Part shown: piece by piece, positions 31,415-42,898 of the stretch
Numbering within the stretch: the first letter of the stretch is position 1
Layout of the letters: each line of letters starts with the position of its first letter
From: Tuctoria greenei
Lineage: Eukaryota > Streptophyta > Magnoliopsida > Poales > Poaceae
Direction: 5' to 3'
Length of the DNA: 64,000 nucleotides
Assembly: GCA_036927565.1 (NCBI GenBank)
Contig: JAYESD010000001.1
Span: 7,502,001 to 7,566,000 of the forward strand
Translations under genes and position numbers: made by a program
The notes under the pieces: generated by a model
Database searches by the model: none
Told to the model about the DNA's origin: nothing
Seen by the model: only the letters and a program-made list of their open reading frames with translations

Positions 31415-32153
31415 CAGTCGCCACCGTGCCAAAGAAGGTAACTTCTGTTTTGTGCTAGAAAACTAGAGACTACACTCATCTTGCCCGAGAAATCGACTGT
31501 AGTTCTTCAGTAATTCTCTAGGCAAACTCACTTTGGAATTGGAACATGGCAGCAGTGTTGAACATGTTTTGTTGGATAGGTACAAAGCCATAGACAGTGC
31601 AAGCAACAAATTAAAGGAAAAAGTCCGTGATGGGACATTTTGAGATTAGATCGGGAGTAGCTTTTCTAGCTTTTTATATGTACCTAAAGTACCAGAATTT
31701 TAGGATGGCGCTAACGTGAAGAAATATCCATGCTGATAATTTTCTTCATACGCCAATCCACCTATTATTTTGTAATTGTGCCATCACTTTCAGGCGTCTA
31801 TTTGAGGGTCGTGGAGTTATGTATTTTGCATCCATTTGCTCCATTGATGCTTATCTGTTCGATCGTCCATCTCATGTGAGTCAACTAATTAGAAGTATAT
31901 TCATTCAAGGAGGTCTTGCTCTTGCACGTTACTGCATAGTTGATCAATGCAAGAAATGTTCTTTTTTTTTGGAGAATCAATAATCCAACAACTTTGTACA
32001 TACATTTTACAAGTAAACAGAAGGTACTGCTTGTACATTTAATACGGAATAACGCGCATGAGCAGTTTATTCGTCCAAAGTATAACTGACACATAAATCA
32101 CACTCATAGCTTCCGATGCCTTATGTTTGTCAGCTTATCCTTGGCGTGAGCAC
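31415..32153. other. Intergenic region between the CACTA right end and the next host gene
   Basis: Mostly AT-rich with no clear ORF. One exon-like plus-strand segment (about 31794-31875, AG before GCGTCTATTTGAGGG and GTGAGT after) encodes RLFEGRGVMYFASICSIDAY, but I could not extend it into a gene. It may be a broken host exon. The 3' UTR of the minus-strand gene at 32154-33292 also falls here. Confidence 0.4.
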
Positions 32154-33292
32154 TTAAAAGATGACAAAAGTAGTGATATTTGGTTGGCGCGGAGTTGGTG
32201 AACAGAATCTGGTGCATCTCTCTTGTGGGAAATATGTGATAGCAGGTTTGTTTCTGCCCTTCTTCTCATCCGTGGATGTTGATGCAGGCTCATTAAGATA
32301 AGCGTAGTTGCTTCTTCGCCACCTGCACAAAATGGTTGTTAGTCTGTCTGATCCCAGGATACTTCTCCGAGGACGTTAGCACAAACAGGGGAATCTTGGT
32401 ATATACATATGAAAACAGTCATGTTGGTACTGCATCGACAGAGCACAGTTTTTCTGCACATATATGTTTAAACTTAAAGTATGATCTATTTACTATTGCT
32501 TCTTGTTTTATTAGGCTAGATGACCAGCACAGGTTCTTGCTACATATTCTTGATTGTCTTTGATAGGATAGTGCTCTGTGCTCATGACCACAACTCCTAC
32601 GCCATTGTGACTAGGAATCCAACCAAGGATTTGGACGGAGTGGGATACAGGTTGTTTTCCACACTACTGGGCCACCGCCCAACTTCTAATAAAGGATGAC
32701 GGAACTTGCAATTCAGAAAGGTGCGCACAGCACGACCGACAGGGCCACTACAGCAGAAATAGGCGCAAAGAATGGATGACACGGTTCTAGCAAGAGTATA
32801 CCAGTGTTTGATGCCAATCCGTGCCTCGCTGTTGTTCCTGGTGCTGATGTCGCTCCCCACCGCCGTTGCCCCGTGTCCTTTGTTACCTTCCTCGAGAATC
32901 TCCCTTATCATCTTCTCAAAGAGCATGTAGTCCTCCAGCTGATTCAAACAATTCAGTCCCAGCAAGACACATGATGGATCGGTCGTAACAAGACTTGAAA
33001 ATTAAAACACGATGACAATACGACGACGTAGCAATTTTTGTGGTTATTGACTCTGATGATTTAGCTGATACCGTAATTACCATGAGGAAAATCGAGCTGC
33101 AGGTAAGGTAGAGATACTGATGAACAGCGAGAAGGATAGAGCTGATGGTAAGAAACTGACCTTGGACGCCTTGGCTTTGATCCTCGCAGCCTCCTTCTCG
33201 GCAGCGAGGCGGCGTTCCTCTTCCTCCACCTCCTTCCTCCTCCAGAACTCCTCGATTTCCGCTCTGGTGATGCTGAACACCGCGCCTGCCAT
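32154..33292 (-). CDS. Small host gene of unknown function, three exons, 145 aa
   Basis: Exons 33292-33161, 32938-32802 and 32322-32154 join in phase with consensus GT-AG borders. The first half is a charged, helix-prone protein (MAGAVFSITRAEIEEFWRRK and an EEEERRLAAEKEAARIKAKA coiled coil), followed by LEDYMLFEKMIREILEEGN. The rest is Gly/Ser-rich with GIKHWW and a TRFCSPTPRQP tail. The exon arrangement, GC-rich first exon and conserved-looking core suggest a real expressed gene. I do not recognise the family. The start context is a plain ATG after GC-rich DNA, with a TATATAT run on the minus strand at about 33460 that could be its TATA region. Confidence 0.7.
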
Positions 33293-34489
33293 CTTCTTAC
33301 TTGCAGCTTTAGGAGGAGGAGGAGGCTGACTCCGCGGCTGCGAATAGGTCGTGTCAACCGGCGAAGAGGGACGGTGTAGCGCTCTACCTCCTCCGGCTAT
33401 CTACTTTTGCAAGTTGCTATGGGTTGCAGCCGGTCAGGGCGTGTCACCGCCTATATGTATATATATCCTTGAGAAATTGCAAGATCCCGCGTCACCTTCC
33501 TACCGAACAAACCTAGTGACAACTTACTCCTACTGTTCATTTTTATTTGACTTGACGCTGTTGTTTTTTACCACCATCATTGAGTTTGCGTCAAGGATCG
33601 AGATGAACACCGTATAACCTACTAGTCATTGACGCGGTCATAACTTGCGTCAACTTGCAGCAGGGAGGAACGACGATAGGTGCGCGTCGCGTTCCGTCTA
33701 CTCTACTTCTCAACCGTTCGTTCCGTCCGTTCAGTTGTCATGGGGTGCAGCCAGTAGCATTATTTTTTCTGTCAGAACGCAGCCGGCGGTGTGACTTTAT
33801 AAAGAAAGACAAAACTTATGGTTTCGTCTCGGTGGTTCCTTATCCCTGAACCAGACTGATGTACTGTGCCGATTCAAAAAAAAAAAACTGCCCTTTTATG
33901 TGCACTGACGCGAGAAATGCGTTGCGTCCTCCAATGAAATAAGACGAGGTGGAAGAACTTAAAAGGATGTGGAGCGAGAAAGACAAAAGTGAGTTAGGGA
34001 AAGGGATTTAATTAATAATATAAGCCTCATGGGCTGGCTTTCTGAAAGGCGGTTCATCACTCACTTTCCGTACCAAATCCTAGGACAATTATACGAAGCT
34101 ATCTAGATTTCAGGTGCCAAAATTTTAAGCATCATTAATCACTAATCTTTGTAATTAACTGTTAAGCCTTAATTATATATGTTAATCAATCATAAAATTA
34201 TTTACTTGATTATTTTACAATTAATATAATCTTTACAAACATATATTAACAATTAACAAAAGAAATAAAAAAAACTTACCTTCATCCGGCGCAAGTCAGG
34301 CGCAGGCGCGCCGACCCGTCGCCTGAAAAACCGCTTCAGGCAGGCAACTGATGTATAGGATTCCCGTAACTATATTCCATGGTTTAAGTGACTTTTTCCG
34401 TGGACGGTTGGTTGTGATTTCCAGCGAGGCTGACAGGAACAGTGGCTGCCAGCCACTGCCACAGTCACCGCGATGCCGGCCTCAAGTAG
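33293..34489. other. Upstream region of the 145-aa gene and AT-rich intergenic DNA
   Basis: 33293-33470 is GC-rich promoter-like sequence with an AT run (plus strand TATATGTATATATATCC, about 33453-33469) placed as a minus-strand TATA. 33600-34000 contains short GACGC words and a poly-A run. 34060-34290 is AT-rich. No gene seen. Confidence 0.5.
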
Positions 34490-34900
34490 CTCAACACACT
34501 CATTTTCATGCATCATGTCCTGCATTTATGATTAAATATGTTTAATATTAAGTATTATAAAAATGAGCAAGTTAAAATCTAACTATAACTAAAACCGCAC
34601 TTAGAAGTTCTGAGAAGTGCGGACTTGTCCGACCTTAAGCGGATTAGTCTGATTTCTCTCTGAGCTCGTTCGGACATGTCTGTTTTCGTGCACACTATTC
34701 CGTTTTTGCCCCTGTATAATTTTTGGACTTGTTCGGTCCATTGCAGACTAGTTCGATATCTCAATTCCTTGAAATTTTGCTAAATCTCTATACTTGTCCG
34801 ATATCTAGCGAATTTGACCGTTTTCCTCTCTGACTAAGTTCGGACTTGTCCGGTTTGGTCCGAACTTATCTGATTTTTGTCTGACTAATATCGGACTAGT
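34490..34900 (+). repeat. 5' LTR remnant of the Gypsy element
   Basis: It matches the first part of the 3' LTR (CTCATTTTCATGCATCATGT and the CGGACTTGTCCG block) until about 34896, where sequence switches to gag coding DNA (CATCAACTAGTTGGAGCAGC). Several palindrome copies are decayed compared with the 3' LTR. Confidence 0.85.
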
Positions 34901-34914
34901 TAGATTTTAAAAGA

Positions 34915-37649
34915 TCATGTTTGCTTCCCATCAACTAGTTGGAGCAGCTACAGATTGGTAGGATTCTTTATGCAACACCCATAAAAATCAGGAGAGGATC
35001 ACTTGGGCTGAATTCAAAGAGAGCTTCCGTTCTCATTATGTGTCCGAGGGTGTTATGATCTTGAAGAGACAAGAGTTTGAGAACTTGAGGCAAGGAAGAT
35101 TGAGTGTGGGTGAATATCTCAATAAATTCACTCAACTCTCAAGATATGCGCCTGAGGATGTGAGTCGGGACAGCCGGAAACAATACTTGTTTATGGGAGG
35201 TTTGAACAATGAAATCCAAATACACTTGTTCAATTGTGATTATGCCAACTTCCAAAAGCTAGTGAACAAAGCAATTGTTGTGGAAAATAAAGTATGTGAG
35301 ATGGAGCTAGATAACAAGAGGAAGACGTCATATCAGAGATAGCAACAAGGAAGCAATGTGCGCCCTCGCTTTGCACCACCTAATGCGTCATATTACAACT
35401 CTTCTGCTCCTGTACAACGTTCTGGTTATGCACCACGTCCAGCTTAGTTTGTGCAGCAACGCCCTGTCATGCAAGCATATATGCCTCCAATGCCTTTTGC
35501 ACCTCGTGCCAACTTCCCTGGTGTAAATGTTCAGAATCAAGTTCGTCCCAATAATTCTGATGCAGTTAGGAAGTGCTATACATGTGGAGAAGTAGGACAC
35601 TTTGCAATTCAATGTCCTAAGTCAGGCCTTGGTCAAAGAAGTAATGCTCCAAAACAAAACCCAAGACCGAATGGAGGAGCGCCACAAGGCAACCATGGAC
35701 AACAGAATTTTGCTCGTAGCAATGTGAACTATGTCTCTACGGAGGAAGCAACAAGCAGATGACGTGGTTATTGGTATGTTTCTCGCAAACTCCAACTGGC
35801 GACTATGTTATTTGATTCTGAAGCATCACATTCATTCATTGCATCGAAGTATGTTGCCAAGTATAGTTTGCCTATCTCTCATATGAAGTATACTCTATTG
35901 GTTAAATATCCTAGAGGAGAGATGAGGACAAATATAGTATGTCCAAAAGTAAGCCTTAAAATAAAGGGGTAGACTTCTTTACCAACCTTATTGTTTTGGA
36001 TTCTCAAGAATTGGACATTATACTTGGTATGGACTGGTTGAGGAAGCACAATAGAGTCATTGAATGTGCCACAAAGACAGTGGAGTTGACCAATGAGGAA
36101 GGGATCAGCATAGAGGTTGAAACAACTCAACATGCACCGAAATAAGTGGAGCTGAATCACATAGATGGTGCTGCAATTGAGGAGATCCCAGTGGTACACG
36201 AATTTTTGGACGTGTTTCCGGATGAGTTGCCAGGTATGCCACCTGATCGAGACATAGAATTTGTAATTGATTTAATACCTGGAACTGCACCTATAGCCAA
36301 GAGGTCATATAGGATGCCTCCTAAGGAGTTAGAGGAGCTCAAAAGGCAGATTCAAGAGCAACTAGAGAAGGGTTTTATTCGCCCAAGCTCTTTGCCTTGG
36401 GGAGAGCCCGTCCTTTTCGTGGATAAGAAGGATGTATCACAAAGGATGTGTGTGAATTACCGAGCTCTCAACGAGGTGACAATCAAGAACAAATACACCT
36501 TGCCATGCATAGAAGAATTGTTTGATCAGATGAAGGGTGCTTGTGTCTTCTCCAAGATTGATTTGAGGTCGGGATACTTTCAAATGAAGATTAGACCATC
36601 GGACATACCTAAGACAGCTTTCAGGACACGATATGGATCTTATGAGTACACCGTGATGTCCTTTGGATTGATCAGTGCACCTGCCTATTTTATGTACCTC
36701 ATGAATAAGGTCTTCATGGAGTACATGGACAAGTTTGTTGTGGTGTTCATAGATGATATTATGATCTACTCGAAGGATGAGAAGGAACATGAGGAACACT
36801 TGAGGCTTACGTTGCAAAGGTTGAGAGAGCATCAATTGTATGCCAAATTCAACAAGTGTTAGTTTTGGTTGGAAGAAGTGTCGTTCTTAGGTCATATTAT
36901 TTCAGGAGGAGGAGTTTCGATTGACCTAGGAAAAGTAAAGGATGTGCTGAAGTGGAACCCACCGCAAAATGTGAAGGAACTAAGGAGTTTTCTTAGGATG
37001 GCTGGGTATTACCGTAGATTCATCAAGTACTTTTCTAAGATAGCCAAGCCCATGACCGAGTTGTTGATGAAGGGGAAAGCTTTCCGATGGACTCAAGCAT
37101 GTCAAGACAGCTTTGAGGAGTTGAAGAAGATGTTAACCACATCCCCAGTTTATGTGTTGCCGGATGTAAGCAAAAGTTTTGATATCTATTGTGACACCTC
37201 AAGGCAAGGACTTGGATGTGTGCTCATGCAAGAAGGTCAAGTGGTTGTCTATGCATCGAGATAATTGAAGAGACATGAGCAGAAATATCCAATGCATGAT
37301 TTGGAATTTGTAGTCGTGATATACGCATTGAAGATTTGGAGACACGATATCCTTGGACATAGGTGTGAAACTTATACACATCATAAGAGTCTCAAGTACA
37401 TATTCACTCAAACATACCTGAATTTGAGGCAACGAAGATGATTGGAACTCATCAAAGATTATGATGTGGGAATTAATTATCATCGAGGAAAGGCTGATGT
37501 AGTGGTCGATGCTTTGATTCGGAAATGAGTAAGTCACCAGCTCACGGTTCGAGAATTGTCATCTGAGTTATGTAAGTAGTTTGAACGGTTGAATCTTGGA
37601 TTTGTGAATGAGATGGAAATAATGGAGTTAAATCCGACCTTGGAACAGG
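34915..37649 (+). pseudogene. Gypsy gag, protease, RT and RNase H, degenerate
   Basis: The gag part resembles the retrotransposon gag domain (TWAEFKESFRSHYVSEGV) and ends in a zinc knuckle (CYTCGEVGHFAIQC, about 35574). A protease-like region follows (MLFDSEASHSFIASKY, normally D-S-G). RT spans about 36200-36860 with LPGMPPDRDIEF, FSKIDLRSGYFQMKI and FIDDIMIYS; RNase H-like sequence (FDIYCDTSRQGLGCVL) continues to about 37530. Stops occur at 35340, 35446 (before FVQQ), 36860, 37262 and others. The Copia insertion falls at 37649/37650, before integrase. Confidence 0.85.
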
Positions 37650-39009
37650 TGTAAGGATCGAAACGCCCAAGAGGGGGGTGAATTGGGCTTTCTTTCAAAT
37701 TTTAAGGTAATTAAAGCTAACAACTTAAAGCCCAATTCCCTATGCGATCAATGTAAATTAAAGTTGCGGAATGAAGATTGCATAAATGTAAAAGGGAGAG
37801 GGATGCAAACGCTCAAGGGACACGGAGTTTATCCCGTGGTTCGGCAAGATCACAAGTATCTTCCTACGTCCACGTTGTGGCACCCACCGAAGGGTTTTGC
37901 CACTCCCAAGTCACCGGGACAAGGGGGTCTTCACTATTCTTCTCCGTTCGCCAACCTTGGCAAGGTGGAGCTCAAGCCTTGTACACTTTGAATCCTCCGG
38001 GCTTCCACAATCCTCTTGGCAAGCTCCGGAAGTCTCACACACACCAAGGGACACTCCCTTATGGCTCTCACTCCACTAGAGATTCCAATCACCAAGAATG
38101 GAGGCACACAAGCACTATCTATAGCTAGTTCTAGCCTATCTCTTGGTGTACAAATGATGAACAATGATGTGAAAGTGGTAGCTCTATGTCTTGAATGCTC
38201 TAGGATGTGTAGAGTATGTCTGGGCTTCAAGTCTTATCGATTTGACAGGTTGAAGGGGCATAAATAGCCAGCCTCCACGAAATAGCCGTTGGAAAAGTAG
38301 GCTGACATCACTTCTCTGCGAACACCGGATGATCCGATGTCTCCCCTTCAGTTATCATCGGTCAAAGCCAAATTAGCTGATGTCACTGTGTTAGATATGA
38401 CCGTTGTTAGACCGGTGTTGACCTTGTCTTCTCATCGGATGATCCTGTGGCTCTTCCTCCAGAATTTGCTTGATCTTGATGCTTACTGGAGTAATCGACT
38501 CATGTGTGTAATTCTGCACATCGGATGATCCGGTGCTTCACTTGGTCCAATGGTATTGCAAACTGTACTAATGGACCGATGTCACTGAGCCACTCACATC
38601 GGATGATCCGGTGAGTGCATTTGTCTGAGGTCTTCTTCTTCAGTTGAACCAACTCGACCGATGTAGTCAACTCATAAAACGTCGGATGATCCAGTGTGTT
38701 CAACTTGTTGACTTCGAGTTGTTTTGAGTTGTTCTTTTGGAATTTGAACTTGTGACCTCTTTGACACTTGTTTGAAATGTTGTTTTGATAAGTCTTCAAG
38801 CATTGAGTGATGTCAAGTTAGAGCTTTCACTTCTTGTCTTCATATGATTTGATTTGATCTCATTAGTTGATTTTATATGGGTCTCCAATGTAATTTTGAT
38901 TTTATTTGATTGAGTGTTATTGGGACCTTGCATTCAGAAATTCATTAGTAATATCAAATGGTTGTCATTAATCACCAAAACCGTACCTCATGGGGCCTAG
39001 ATGCTTTCA
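37650..39009 (-). repeat. 3' LTR of the nested Copia element, with CATCGGATGATCCGGTG motifs
   Basis: The LTR (plus strand TGTAAGGATCG to GATGCTTTCA) contains several copies of the near-palindrome CATCGGATGATCCGGTG (about 38334, 38435, 38519, 38597, 38683) and half-sites such as GACCGATGT between them. On the minus strand it begins TGAAAGCATC, as in the left Copia LTR (TGAAAGTGCATC). Confidence 0.9.
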
Positions 39010-39330
39010 ATCTCCCCCTTTTTGGTGATCGATGAGAACACAATAATTTAAAGTGCAATAATAATGAATTTGATGGTACAATACTAAAGTAGATATGCAA
39101 TGAATACAAGATAAGACACATTAAGCTTGAGAAATCAAATGAAATTAATGGCGCGAAAAGCTCAAGCGATTAATACCATAAGCAAATGTAACAAGCGGAA
39201 GAGTGCTTAATTAAAAAATTACAAAAGATACGCAAGCACACAAGAACACACAGGAATAAACTCAAGCTCCCCCTGAGAGTGAGAAACTACTACTACTCCC
39301 CCTGACTCCTCTACCTCTTCTCCCCCTTTG
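39010..39330 (-). other. Polypurine tract region before the 3' LTR
   Basis: Directly next to the LTR the minus strand reads AAAAAGGGGGAGAT, a polypurine tract. Further GGGGGA words occur near 39270, 39295 and 39322; repeated tracts of this kind are common in SIRE-like elements. Confidence 0.8.
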
Positions 39331-39361
39331 GCATCAAGACACCAAAAAGGGATCAGAGAGC

Positions 39362-41530
39362 CTACTGACCCTGAGAGCTAGGCGCGATGACGAACTCGTC
39401 ACCGTCGCTGTCGTCGGTGCTGGAGTCGCCGGTCGCAGGAGCTGGAGCGGAGGGAGCTGGGGGATCCGCTGACGGTGCTGGAGAGGAAGTAGAAGGTACA
39501 GGAGGCGCCGGTGGAGCTGGAGGAAGTGGAGCACTGACCACGGATGTCGGCGTCTGCTGGAATAGAGTCGTCGCCGGCAGAGGTGAGTGGATCGGTGCAC
39601 TGGGTGCCAGAAGTGGTGACATACTGATAGATGGAATCGGAGTAGTAGGCACCTGAGCAACACCTGGAGCCAGTCCCAATCCAGGCTGCTGTGGAGGAAG
39701 GGTGATCCCGGTCTGAGTGTATAGGTTGGTGATCAACCCTAGGATCCCCATCATGGCCTGCTGAGTCTGTTGCTGCTGGTCGAGGGTACGGCGGTGCATC
39801 TGAACGACCAAGTTGGTGAACCGATCCGTATCCTCTTGCCTCTATCGGGCGATCTCCAGCTGAAGCTCCTGCTGCTGCCTTTGGAGCTGTGCCAAGTGAG
39901 CAGCCTGCTCTGCCCTGGCCTGCTCAGCAGCGAGCCTGTCCTGGCGCTGCTGCTCTATCATCTGCTGAAGTAGTGTCGACAGCTCTGACGGCTGTGACAC
40001 CTGTGCCTCAGACACAGGAGGTGGTGTCGGCGGTGGAGCAGCGGATCCTCCTGCCTCGGCGTCGTGCTGCCTCGGTGAGGGTGGAGGAGGAGGGAAGTAC
40101 TCCTCGACACTCTCGTCTGTGTTGCTCTCGGACATGACGTGTTGCAGGTCTCCTCCATGAGCTTCTGCCTCAGCTAGACGCTCATCTTCTTTCTCGAGGT
40201 TAGACCAATCCTCCTCAGTCAGTCGGGCCCTGACCTGACGCTCAACTGGACGGCCAAGGCGACGGTCTCCAGGAGTCGGGGCACGGTAATGTCCGAACTG
40301 TGTCACACTCTCGTCAGAGAGACGGTCGTGCACGGCGGACTCCTCGGGAACCATCATAGTGAGTAGGTAGCTGACCCAGTGCCCATATACTAGCTGCCTC
40401 ATCATGCCCACTCCATCTGTGATGACATCCTCCATCTCGCAAATGATGACATCCACTATGTCAAAGTCCATCCCGTTCATGATGTAGAACAGGATCGTCT
40501 GTTGGAGGCTTGTGAATCCCTCAAGATAACCGGACCTCGGCAGGAGAGAGCGACGCAGGGCAAGGTGCACCGTGCGCGCTGCAGGAGTCAACAAGGCCGG
40601 TACTCTCGGCTGGTCTGGAGAGAAAGTGGGTCCAAACAAAGATATGATCTCCTCCAGAGCAGGTGCCACTCCTCCAGTGAGCGGCCTCCTCGGCGGGTAT
40701 GCCTGACCGTAGACTCTCTCATGTATGCAAGTATCGTGCAGGTCTACTCCAAGCAACTGTCCCAGTGTCTGCCTCGTCAGGTGGTAGTGCTGACCCATGA
40801 ACTTGAAGTCAATGGATCTTCTGCCCTCAGAGACGTAGAGGGTGGCGTAGAACACGCGGACCCAATCCTCTACGTAGGCACTACGCTCATATGACAGCAA
40901 CTGTACCAGGCCCCTGTATCTCTCAAAGAACGGCCTGATCTCTGTCCCTGCGGCTACTGCAAGCTGATCCCAATCCATGTAGTTGTGTTGGAACAGCTTG
41001 TGGCCTCGGCGTCTGTAGGTCTCGTAGAGAGACGCCTGCGTGACCGTCCAGAAACGACTGTCCACCAAAGCTTCCCGGGGCTGCGGGTACCAATCCTCAA
41101 GCAACACACTCCATCTGAGCTTTCGAAGTTGCTTGGCCTTCATCTTCCGGTAGTCCGTGAGACGGACTCCCTCACCGACACGGACTGTTGTGTCCATCTG
41201 GTAGATGGCCCTCTCGGCCTCCCTGTCCTCACGACGGTCGGCAGCCGTCGGTCTCGGACGAGGAGCAGCCTCGATGTGACCCCCACGTGTCCGGGCTGAG
41301 CGCCGGCGGACGAGAGGCTCAACCGGCTCCTCTTCGGCCTCGGAGTCGTCGATCACGGGAGGCTGCCTCGGACGAGCCTCGCGGATCCTTAGCGACCCTC
41401 CTCGGCCACGCTCACGCTCCTTGGCGGCGCGAGCGGCCATCAACACCTTCTTCTCCTCCTTGGACAGCTTCTGCGTCTTCGCGGCGGGCTCCGCGATGGC
41501 CTTGCCCTTGCTCTTCTTGTCGCGAGCCAT
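39362..41530 (-). pseudogene. Third ORF downstream of Copia pol, split by one TAG
   Basis: The first ATG in frame is at 41530 (MARDKKSKGKAIAEPAAK). The first part runs to a TAG at 39842-39844; the same frame then reopens and continues to 39362 (MVVQMHRRTLDQQQQ and a Pro-rich tail), so a single nonsense codon divides an ORF of about 720 codons. The middle (FERYRGLVQLLSYERSAYVEDWVRVF, FKFMGQHYHLTRQTLGQLLG) resembles the putative plant transposon protein domain seen in env-position ORFs of grass Copia elements; this is recalled resemblance. The C-terminal part is Gln/Ala- and Pro-rich. Function unknown; it is in the position of the env-like ORF of SIRE-1. Confidence 0.7.
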
Positions 41531-42000
41531 TGCGATCACGTGATTGCACGGAGTCGACGACGGGACGTGAAGATCGACGGGCCGGGAAACCCTAGCAACG
41601 GGGAGGTGACCGGAGATGGCGGCGTTGCTCGGGTGGAGGCGCTGCGATGGAGGGAAGAGTGGTGGCGGTGCTTGGATGCGGTGAAGAGGCGCGTGGAGAC
41701 GGCGGTGCGACGAGCGGCGCGAGGGTGGAGGCGATGGCGCAGCGCTTGGAGGTGAGGCGGCGCGGGTGTGCGGCGGCGGCGCCCGGCAGGAGCACGGCGG
41801 CGGCGCTGTGGGCGGCGGCGGCGGCGGCGACCGGCGGCGGAGGAGGTGGCAGCGCGGTCGGCTGCGGCGAGGTGGGCGTGAGGCGGCAGCGAGGGCACGG
41901 GAGAGCGAGGCGTCGAGGAGAGAGAAAGAGGCGGCGGCGCGCGGGTTTAAATAGTGGGACCCAAACCCTAGCCGTTATTTTAACACCGGATGGACCGATG
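41531..42000 (-). promoter_or_regulatory. Candidate internal promoter and CT-rich leader of the Copia third ORF
   Basis: On the minus strand, TATTTAAA (41953-41946) is followed by a GC-rich CCGCC and CTCTCTCC leader before the ATG at 41530, a layout typical of plant nuclear genes. It suggests the third ORF may have its own promoter instead of depending on LTR transcription. Inferred from sequence only. Confidence 0.5.
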
Positions 42001-42330
42001 CTAGGAGAAATGAACATCGGTCAAATGCCACAGAAAGGATATTAAAAAATTGCTGTTGACATCGGATGGATCGACGTTTAGGGTTTGGATCATCGGTCGA
42101 ATAGCACAGTAAGGGTGTTCAAAAAAGTGATGTAGACACCGGATGGTCCGGCGTTGGAGGAAGTAAACATCGGTTGAATTGACCACAGCTCCAAAAGAGT
42201 GAACATCGGATGGACCGATGTTTTTCGGAATGAACGCGTCGGATCATTTGAAATCCAGACTGAACTGGCCCTTGAAGATTGAACACCTATTGGTCCGATG
42301 AGGGATTGGATTAGGCATCGGATAATCCGA
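41980..42330 (-). repeat. Cluster of ATCGGATGGACCGATG-type near-palindromes inside the Copia element
   Basis: Five diverged copies (CACCGGATGGACCGATG, CATCGGATGGATCGACG, CACCGGATGGTCCGGCG, CATCGGATGGACCGATG, CATCGGATAATCCGATG) lie upstream of the candidate internal promoter. They are of the LTR type but with a different central triplet. Confidence 0.85.
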
Positions 42331-42898
42331 TGACAACAGAACGAAAACATCCCATATATGTCCTTTGACCAAACAAACAATCAAAGAGAAACACATATCT
42401 TAGGACTTTTGGGCAACCCCTTACCCCTCAAAAAGACTAATATGTCAATAACTTGGCTAATCCTTAAAGCAAATGGAACACGGAGAAAAATGGAGGAAAA
42501 AATATCCAAATAAAATGTAAGGCTCATGCTTTGTGAGGTAGAGTATGAAGACTTCTATCTCTTTGAAGCATGTTCCTCTAGGCAATAACGTACTTAACAT
42601 TTTGTTCTTTCCACCTTATATGAGTTGAGATATTGTATTTCAAACAAGTCTCCTTCTCATGAGGTGGGTTCCCCTTTGTGACAATCTACCGTATGCAATG
42701 CCAAACAAATTATAGTGCAAGAAATTAAATGAGTGCAAGTCTATATGGCAGGGATCATGCAAGGCATAAAATAAATCTATCTTGCCAAGTTTAAACCTTC
42801 CAAAGGCTTCCTCAGGGAAAACTATTTCTAGCTCGCCCCTATCCTTTGGGAGTTAGACAAGACCTATATGATATGCATCCTTACATGAACATAGCAAC
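42331..42898. other. Spacer between Copia pol and third ORF
   Basis: AT-rich non-coding DNA with no ORF or repeat recognised. Confidence 0.6.

Noticed and set aside
31794..31875. Exon-like plus-strand segment next to the CACTA right end
   Set aside because: Splice-like borders exist but no neighbouring exon of the same gene could be found, so it is mentioned only in the intergenic entry.
41540..42045. GC-rich plus-strand ORFs opposite the Copia third ORF leader
   Set aside because: They are antisense low-complexity frames of GGCGGC repeats; the minus-strand layout explains the region better.
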